From: Termitomyces sp. T153
Lineage: Eukaryota; Basidiomycota; Agaricomycetes; Agaricales; Lyophyllaceae
Direction: 5' to 3'
NCBI GenBank assembly: GCA_018296165.2
Contig: JACKQL020000003.1
Span: forward strand, 558,001-622,000
Length of the DNA stretch: 64,000 nt
Positions 56,217 through 64,000 of this stretch are shown piece by piece. The position numbers and the translations under genes are program-made. The notes under the pieces are model-generated. The model made no database searches. It was not told where the DNA came from and worked only from the letters and a program-made list of their open reading frames with translations. Each line of letters begins with the position of its first letter. Position 1 is the stretch's first letter.

Positions 56217-59203
56217 ATGGGAGAGCTCTCTGAGCTCGTACTGCACTTCTCTCGTGGGCTCGTTGCAAGGAAAGCTGCCGAACAGGTGTGTTGTCTCCTC
56301 TTAAGCTTGACTCAAACCAATGTGAAGGTTCTTATAGGGTGGGGTCATTTCAGGTGATAATCCAGTGACTTATAACGCTTCGGATCCTTTTCGTCTATGG
56401 GTTGTTCAACTTGGTATATTCCCCCTTCGCACTCCGTTGTTCCAGAGCTTATTGTCAGCGAACTGATAGTGATCATCCTTGCGATGACACAGGCATTGGC
56501 CTTGCTCTTCGGTCGCATACGTCAGCCTCGTGTCATCTCAGAGGTCATTGCGGGTATATTTCTGGGCCCGTCAGTAATGGGACGAATCCCTCATTTCCAG
56601 AGTCGTATCTTTCCAGACGCAGGAAACGCTGGACTGTCATTGACGAGCACCATTGGCCTAGTCATATTCTTATTCTTGGTCGGCCTCGAAATCGACACCA
56701 AGGCAGTCAAACGTCATTTCCTCGCGGCGTCCACAATCTCCATTGCCGGTCTCGTGGTACCTCTCGGCCTCGGCGCAGCACTTGGGGTGGCAATCTATAA
56801 GGAGTTCATTAATCCTGACGTCAATTTTGGTTACTTTTTGCTGTTCACAGCGGTCGCTGTTGGCATTACAGCTTTTCCCGTTCTTTGCCGGATATTGACT
56901 GAACTTAAACTTTTGGAAACCACAGTGGGAAGTGTCACATTGGCTGCTGGCGTCGGTAACGATGTCGTGGGTTGGATTCTATTGGCTTTGACGGTCGCAC
57001 TCGTCAATGCTGCCTCGGGCCTAACGGCTTTGTATGTCCTCCTCGCATCAGCAGGGTACATCATTTTCCTTTGTTATCCGATTCGCTGGGCATATGGCTG
57101 GCTCGCGAGGTGGACTGGAAGTCTGGAACGGGGTGCACCTACGACAGGAATGATGACCTTGACCCTCGTACTCGTGCTCGCATCTGCTTTCTTCACGGAC
57201 ATAATCGGAATCCATGCTATTTTCGGTAAGTGTAACTTATTGATCAATTATCTGATCATTCTATTCATATGGACTAGGCGGCTTTGTGACTGGTCTCGTC
57301 ATTCCTCATGAGAACGGATATGCCATTTCCTTGGTTGAGAAGCTCGAAGATCTAGTGTCCATTATCTTCCTCCCCATAGTATGTATGACGTGTCTTCGGG
57401 AATACCCATGATCTTGACATGTTCATAGTATTTCACTTTATCTGGATTGAGAACCAATCTAGGCCTTATGAATACTGGCAAGACTTGGGGTTACACTTTT
57501 CTGATTTGTGTGGTTGCATTTCTCGCCAAATTTCTTCCCTGCTTTGGAGCTGCCAAGGCGGCCGGATTCAACTGGCGTGAGTCGGGTGCCGTGGGATCTT
57601 TGATGAGTTGCAAAGGGTGAGGTCTTATATCGTTGTAAATTCGAATATTCGCTAACTTACGTTCATAGTCTCGTAGAACTAATCGTCCTGAACATTGGTT
57701 TGCAAGCAAACATTTTGGATACTCGAAGCTTTTCCATGTTTGTCGTGCATGCGGTCATCTTGACTTTCCTCACAACTCCTTTCACCCTCTTATTCTATCC
57801 CGAGAAGTATCGCACACGGGATAGGCCTAAACCAGATCATTCCGTCGAAGGTGGGAGTGTTACTGGCCCATCTTCGCAGGATGAAACAAAGACGAGGTTT
57901 GCACTCGTGTTGGACAGGATTGAGCAGCTACCAGCGGCTATGACAATCACACACCTACTTCAACCCAGCGGAACTTCCTTGCCCGTGGTCCGGACCTCCT
58001 CTGATGATGTCTCTGAGAAGTCCTTCGAGAAACCCCCCGTTATGAATGGTCCCGTCCGTATTTCCATCAACGCCCTTCGCCTTGTGGAACTGACCAGCCG
58101 TGGTTCTGCCGTGCTCAAGTCGAAGGCAGCAGAATCGTTGGCCAATACCGACCCCATTATTTCTGTCTTCCGAACTTTTGGATACCTTAATAACCTCTTG
58201 GTATCTGCCGCACTCTCTGTTGTTAGCCAGGATGAATTCCCTGCCGCAGTTTCCAGGCATGCTGCTGAGACTGAATCCGAGATGGTCATCGTGCCATGGT
58301 CTAGAGGCTCGACTGAAGCTGCAGATGAGACAGATACTGGAGCTCTTAACCCCTTCGATGGCATCTTCCACAGAACTGCGGCTAATACTAGTGGTGCTCG
58401 AGACCCAACGAGCTCCGTTATGTATTCTGAGTTCATTCGCAACGTCTTCTCTACTTCCCTGAGCAATGTAGCTTTGTTTGTTGATCGTGGTATTTCGACT
58501 CCCCACAATGGATCGAGCACTCAGCACCTCTTTTTGCCCTTCATTGGTGGCCCTGATGACCGCTTGGCACTTACGTTCCTCATACAATTGGCTCGCAACC
58601 CTTCAGTCCAGGCTACTGTCGTGAGGATGAGCACGACGGAAGCGCTATCTCGCAACATGGACAAGAAAGATATGATAGATACACCCTCTCCTATTCCGAT
58701 TGTCCTTCAGGTGAGCATGCGTCGTTGTAATTTCGTAAAATGGATCCACTCATCACATCGTCTCCGCGCAGACTCTTGCCGCCGGAGACACTGTCTATGA
58801 TCAACACGACACTCGAACTCGACTCGCTTCTGAAACAGCTGACAATCTTATCTGGGACCGCTATGTTTCTGTCTCCGCCTCGCGCGACGCCGACACCGCT
58901 GCCGCTCTCTCCCGAATTTCGTTCAAAACGCTTGAGACCTCCACGCCTCTGCACACCATCATCGAGTACACCATGAAGGTACCGCCAACGGGTTCAGTCA
59001 GGGAGGTGATTGTAGTTACTGGTAGGTCGAGGAGAATGGCGGTAGAAACGCACACAGCTGAGTTGAAGGAGCTGATCACGGAGGCGGGTGCATCGATTAG
59101 CTCGTCGGTCGCCAAAACGCTTGGAGATGTGGGTGCGGCGCTCGTCGCAAGTAATACGCGCGCAAGCCTTTTGATTCTTCAGGCTACTACTGATGCGCTG
59201 TAG
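56217..59203 (+). CDS. CPA2 cation/H+ antiporter, Kha1-like, copy B
   Basis: Same seven-exon plan as copy A: join(56217..56285,56338..56413,56470..57225,57278..57378,57429..57616,57669..58710,58772..59203), 887 aa. Motifs are kept: RIRQPRVISEVIAGIFLGPS, GLEIDTKAVKRHF, LAAGVGNDVVGWILLALTVA, and the C-terminal GRSRRMAVETH. Exon lengths match except exon 6, which is 9 nt shorter. Introns are at the same places but differ in sequence. Exon 6 is nearly identical to copy A while exons 3-5 and 7 differ more, which points to gene conversion. Both copies look functional. Confidence 0.92.
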
Positions 59204-59912
59204 TTCTGGGGCTTGAATGTTAGTATTTATTGACAGGGTTTATCCATTGACCTAGATGATACCAGTGTATGTGCATATTTAGGGTACCGGTGAAGTTTTT
59301 CACTGTGTATCTGTATTACAGTTCTATTTTTGGCAGGATATATTCCAATTCAGTGGAGGTTTCAGGTTTTCACCTCAATAACAATTATAGACCATCGAAG
59401 TAGTCTACGTTCAAGAAGAGTTGTTCTTACCAAATGAGGATCCCATTGCTCTAGAAGTATCTCACGCAAGAATTCACAACCCCAGAACGGAGCTGTCGTT
59501 CACATGAATGAAAACTGAGCCATATGTAGCTGAGTGAGCGGTCACGCGGAATTATAGAAACATGAGACAAAATCGAAGTCCACAGAAACCGACTTGACAG
59601 CCTCGAAAGTCAGAATGTACCACTCGCGGCTCATACAGAACTAGGACAGGGACGGATCAAGGTCACTCAGAGGTCAGCCTTGTGGCGGCTCTAGCCCAGC
59701 TCTAGGATAATGATCAGTAATCTTGATTATCAAGGAGCAGCCAACCCAGCAGTGATCGAGGGCGGGAGCAAATCTGGGCCCCCGGTTGTAAAAAGCTCGG
59801 AAAATGCCGAAAGCTGTATTTAGTATTATCAGCGCATTTGTTTACAGTCGCTCACACGACCACGACCAGCCCGTCCTCGCTGTCGTTCGTAGTCTCGTCG
59901 CCGTTGCCCACG
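59204..59912. other. Intergenic region
   Basis: No gene is seen; 3' flank of antiporter B and promoter of the next gene. Confidence 0.4.
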
Positions 59913-60651
59913 ATGATGCTCCTCCGTCAACTTCCAACGAGCTCAATGTCTATTTCGTCCATGTCCCTCCCGTCCCTCGCCCATTCACTTCCATCAAATT
60001 CCTCCGTTCTCCTTTCTCTCCTGGCCTCTTTCGTTCTGCTTTCTTTTGTCCGAGTGGCCTTTCTCTGTTTCAGTAAATACATTGGAACACAACCGCAGAA
60101 ACAGGCGCAAATCCAGGTCGAAGGGAAGGCGGCTGACTCGTCAGAAGGATCACGACAACACCGGTCGTCATGGCCATGGAGACGGTTCACATGGGGTAGT
60201 CTTCCTTCACTCCCTGTATCGTTAGCTGTACCAGGAAACGAAACACATGGAAAAGGTGTAGGCATGCAAGAGAAACGTTCTCCCCAGCCCTGGCAGACAG
60301 TACGAGGCAGGAGAGGCGGTCCCACGTTCGAAACACCTTGTTCGTCAGATTCTTCTCTTAAATCTTTCTTGTTATTGAGACCTTTTCTTCTTAGTACCAG
60401 CCTTATACCAGTCCAAAGAGCCACTTTCAATGGCGAAAATGATCATGTCGAGACATGTATGTCATCTAGCGTTTCCTCGTCACATTATCCCCAATTGATT
60501 GTGCCCACAGACGTATAGACGACCATCGAGCCGCCCGCCAGCTCGGCCAATGACCCCTCCTCCACGCACGCTAGTGCCGCTACCCTTATCATCGTCGCCA
60601 TCGTCACCATCATCGCCATCAACCGCGTCAGCCTCCTCATCAATTGTTTGA
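59913..60651 (+). CDS. Small conserved-type membrane-anchored protein, unknown function
   Basis: Spliced as join(59913..60339,60395..60456,60511..60651), 209 aa, frame kept. The start is the MMLLRQLP ATG, chosen because the upstream frame (59838) adds only a low-complexity lead. One membrane span is visible (LLSLLASFVLLSFVRVAFLC, about residues 30-50), then a polar region with HRSSWPWRRFTWGSLPSLP. The conserved-looking core spans the two introns: RRGGPTFETP, SMAKMIMSRHTYRRPSSRPP and ARPMTPPPRTL. The last 25 residues are Ser/Pro-rich. I recall this MAKMIMSRHT(Y/F)RRP pattern as common in mushroom proteins, without any assigned role. The arrangement suggests a tail-exposed scaffold or adapter, but that is a guess. 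Confidence 0.65.
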
Positions 60652-61725
60652 TGGATTTGTTATCTTTATTGCTATTCGACATCACGACAAACACTGGACG
60701 AACCAATATTCTTGACCCCACGCGCTGCATCCCGTATTGTGCTACCCACACTACAATCACGACTTGCCATGCTTAAATAAACTTCCATTGCAATCCAGCT
60801 TAATGTCCGTGCTCCACGTTATTACGCTCTTCACGTATCAGACCGAAGCTTTGAAAGGGTCTGGTTCGGAGGTGCTTCCAGGCCTCATCACTCCGTTTTT
60901 ACCTTTCCTCGGAGTTGTATTCGGGGCCGTGTTTATTGTATATCCCCTGGGACATTCGATTTCTTAATTATATCTGTTCTTCTTATTTTGCTTTTTTATA
61001 TCTTTTTATTCTTTTTCCTTTCGCGACATTTTTTATCTCCTCTTTTTTTCATCTTTCGATATTTATTACTTCTGATTCCTCTCTTTCATTTGCGGATCAT
61101 TTTGCGTCTGGGTCTCTCCACTGTCTACATACATAGAATCAGAAGCCGGAACGATGCACGTTTCTGGATCCAGATGACATTTATATCAACGTCGAGAGCT
61201 TCTCGAGCTTGTTCAAATCTATTTACAATGACCTTCGACCAATGAATGTGGCCATAAGAACTTCGGACTTACGTTGGACCGAGAAATTGTTTTTCCGTTT
61301 ATGCCGCTTGCACACTACGCTCTCCCTATCACCCACGAGCTTATGTATTTAAGGCTTGTTGTTCCCCTAACATTTGGATCCCGCTCATTCCGGGATGATA
61401 GTAATATGTATGTATTTGCTAAATCAGATGTTGATATGGCTTCCGTAACCATGGATGAAAATGTTTTCGGCAAGTCGGACCGTCAGATCTGCTCAGTATC
61501 TTTGGGGCTGATAGGAACGGTTGTCGCTGTTCTCTTGAACAACTGTCCCGGAACGGTCGAAAGAGTGATTGCTACTTTGCCATGAAAAGGCTCAAAGTCA
61601 CTCTAGCGACAAAGTTCTCATTGTACTCCGATCGGCGTTCACATGAATTATAACAATTTGGCATGAAAAACACCATCGATGGTGACATGCTGACATGAGA
61701 ATACATATTCAATAACCTTTCCTTG
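60652..61725. other. Intergenic region
   Basis: Convergent spacer of about 1.07 kb. A T-rich block lies at 60960-61090. A frame at 61274-61585 has no recognised motif. Confidence 0.4.
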
Positions 61726-63421
61726 CTATAGTTTAGACTTCTCGTTGCCTGATGGACGAACAAGGATTTTGACTGTGGAAGGCGTCAGTTGATTGAAAGC
61801 CTCAGCGTGATGAAAGACCAACTATGTGCGTCCTTGTTATGTAATAAAGCTTTGAATCCCTTTTCGACGACATCCTCGAGAGCGATCCTACGAGTTATCA
61901 AATCCTCAATTCCAGGTATTTTTCCTGCTGCCACAGCTTCTAAGAGTTCCGGGTGCACGCGATCATAAGCTGCCGACCCTACAAAAGTATACTTGTAAGT
62001 GCTTATCAAGGGGAAGTAGAGGCTGGACTCAACCTGTTAAGAAGATTTCCTTCGTCCAGAATAGATTGACGTCAACAGTTGCAGTTTTCTCCCAGACTGC
62101 GACGTTGACAACTGTTCCCCGGGGTCGGACACTATGAAGAGCAGTGTCCAGGCTGGCTTGTATGCCTGCGGCATCAAAAGCAATGTCTACTCCAATGCCA
62201 CCTGTGGCTTTCGTAACAGCTTCAGGCACATCAACGCTCAGAGGATCGAGTGAAAGCGTAGCGCCATTTTTCAGAGCCTGTTGACGACGTAAGACTGTCG
62301 GCTCTGACATGACAATAGTGGCTGAAGGATCGAACGACCTAATATACAAGTCTGTCTTATGAATTCCTTGAGCAAGAAATGTTCATACCGGAGAATCTTA
62401 AGTATGAATAGACCAATCTAGGCCTTGCAGTCAGTTTCAATCTTGAGTTGTCAGGCATGTTGTATGACGTACTGGTCCTGCTCCCAGAATTAAAACACTT
62501 TTGCCAGCGCTAAATCCTGACCTCTTGATTGCATGCCATGCCACTGCAAGAGGCTCAATACATGCACCAATTTCCACTGATATGCTATCAGTAAAACTGA
62601 GACAAGACATTGGGATAGCTACTTGCGTGGTATGCCTTGTGGGAGGACGTGCAAGTATTTAGTATCAAGTGCAATGAATTCTGAGAGGCCCCCTCCCCAC
62701 CCACAAATCCCCTGTCAATATTGATTCATTAATACGGTAATAGCAATCTATTAGCGAAACGTACGATGAAGTTGCACTTACGGCAAAGGTTCCGGCTTCC
62801 CGATGCACACGCGTGGCATGTATCGACTTTCATACATGAGATTACCGGCTCGCTGTACACACGCGATGAAGGAAAATGCTACATGAGAGAATATGTCCTC
62901 ACACCACGACATTCGTCCCTACAGTCCATTTACTTTGATCTACGCCCGGACCGAGCGCTACGATGGTACCGGAGAACCTGTATGACTTACATGAGAAAGG
63001 GGAGATAGATAAAGGTATATATGAGGATGAACTCACTCATGGCCAAGGGTCACCGGGGCAGTTTCCCCAGTCAGTTCATTTGGTACCGAATTTGCGTATA
63101 TGGGAATTGGACTCAGGTATGCGTGAAGGTCGCTGCCACAGACTGAGAGCGAAGGTGGTCGGTCAAGTTGATCTAACGGAAACAGAATCCGGACATACTT
63201 CCATTCCTAATCGAGAGTATTCAGAGAGATAGGTTAGCAAGCTGCTGAGGCCGGAGGCTCACCAGGCGATCTTTGTTTCGATCTCACCGTTAGCGGGGGG
63301 ATCACAAAACATCGATCAAAGTTTAACAGACCTTGACTTTGACTTGACCATTGCTCGCAACAGGTTCTGCTATATCCTCCACACGAATGTCGCCTGGGCC
63401 ATAATATCTTGCTGCTTTCAT
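61726..63421 (-). CDS. Zinc alcohol dehydrogenase, butanediol/sorbitol-type
   Basis: Twelve minus-strand exons: complement(join(61726..61772,61823..61978,62034..62338,62389..62417,62473..62576,62627..62711,62765..62852,62903..62977,63037..63142,63199..63206,63263..63282,63332..63421)), 370 aa. Motifs seen: MKAARYYGPGDIRVEDIAEP; catalytic zinc site GICGSDLH (about residue 39-46) and GHE; structural zinc site CMKVDTCHACASGSRNLC; IEPLAVAWHAIKRSG; Rossmann LGAGPIGLF; and RPSGNEKSKL at the end. Residue 38 is Asn, where many relatives have Cys. The enzyme should oxidise a secondary alcohol or diol with NAD(P) in the cytosol. One exon is 8 nt long, and the intron at 62577-62626 uses GCAAGT instead of GT. 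All joins keep frame. Confidence 0.9.
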
Positions 63422-64000
63422 AGCTGAGGAGTGAGTGGTGCTATTGAGACACAACTCTTCGGATAGGTACCGTTTTTATAAATGACACATGCTCCATGCA
63501 TGTTCCATGTGATGAGGGCTCAGCGGAGCTTACAGTGGTTTGCATAAGAGGTTGGCACTCACGCAGATGACAGCCCCTTTCATAACGTCTTATTTAGTTG
63601 ATTGGTTGATGGCCACGCTTGCCGGGACGTGTAAGTTTTCTTCAGCTTTCTCATTGCCCTTGATCTCGTTATTGGTTTCATCTGTCTTCTAACACGTCTC
63701 GTGATACAGGGCTAAACTTACATAAAATGTTCATTTTCTTGTGTAGCTATGAGTATACTATGGGCCGGTGCGAGCACGGCGTAATTAAGTTCTAGGAATA
63801 GGAACCCAGCCAGGTAAAATGTTCATTTTCTCGTGTAATACACGTCCCGGCAAGGGCGGTGATCAACCAATCAAGTAAACAAGGGCTACCTCCAAGGAGT
63901 CCAACATTATGAAAGGCTGTAGTACTAGTCAGGGTCACAATATGTATTTTGATGAGCTACGGTCCAGTCCGTGCCCTCGGCGTGGGTCTGTAGCTCTTGC
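63422..64000. other. Terminal region of the window
   Basis: No gene is seen. It is the upstream region of the dehydrogenase gene plus the short TIR element and ends inside non-coding sequence. Confidence 0.35.
63596..63876. mobile_element. Short TIR element (MITE candidate)
   Basis: Two arms of about 40 bp are inverted copies: AGTTGATTGGTTGATGGCCA at 63596 and the inverse on the right arm ending TCAACCAATCAAGT at 63876, with TTGCCGGGACGTGTA in common. A direct copy of AAAATGTTCATTTTCT lies inside (near 63726 and 63816). The length is 281 bp. A target duplication is not certain. Confidence 0.6.

Noticed and set aside
59838..60518. 226-aa single-exon protein
   Set aside because: Splicing two short introns gives a more conserved-looking and better composed 209-aa product.

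Overview
The window looks like a chromosomal segment of a mushroom-forming basidiomycete (Agaricomycetes). Genes are dense with very short introns (about 45-65 nt, GTRNGT...YAG), often 5-12 exons per gene. The families present are typical of this class: 7TM/DUF6533-type membrane proteins, a fungal kinase-like protein, a PL14-type lyase, a P450, a Zn2Cys6 regulator and NACHT-type NLR genes. Transposons are strikingly CpG-poor, as expected where methylated repeats decay. All calls come from reading the sequence; no database search was run, and exon coordinates were derived by keeping the reading frame across canonical splice sites.

Layout. 1-6060: decayed LINE remnant with RT and RNase H, a palindromic Tc1/mariner-like derivative inserted in its 3' end at a TA, and a tRNA-headed SINE-like repeat. 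6870-19600: mostly ordinary genes, namely a kinase-like protein, the CAF-1 subunit Cac2, a U1 snRNA candidate, a multi-pass membrane protein, an acidic protein and a Zn2Cys6 factor. 19790-28390: P450 pseudogene, a 7TM protein, a secreted PL14-type lyase, a membrane protein fragment and an MFS sugar/quinate-type transporter. 28620-34640: a second CpG-poor repeat island in which an NLR-like gene was broken at its Walker B region by a mariner end and a chromodomain-bearing Ty3/gypsy fragment, and carries an LTR-like insert. 35200-36750: decayed paralogue of the nearby MFS transporter. 39228-40482: DUF6533-type 7TM gene.

41948-64000: NmrA-like protein, mitochondrial F1-ATPase gamma subunit, an MCT-type MFS transporter, two tandem full-length Kha1-like cation/H+ antiporters (890 and 887 aa) with near-identical exon 6 and diverged flanks, a small conserved basidiomycete-type protein, and a zinc alcohol/butanediol dehydrogenase with an 8-nt microexon and a GC-AG intron. 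A short TIR element closes the window.

Housekeeping functions (CAF-1, ATP synthase, U1) are interleaved with transport and secretion genes. No secondary-metabolite cluster or obvious defence operon is seen. The most notable items are the palindromic mariner element with its empty-site control, the SINE/LINE tail sharing, the broken NLR locus, the antiporter pair and the U1 candidate.
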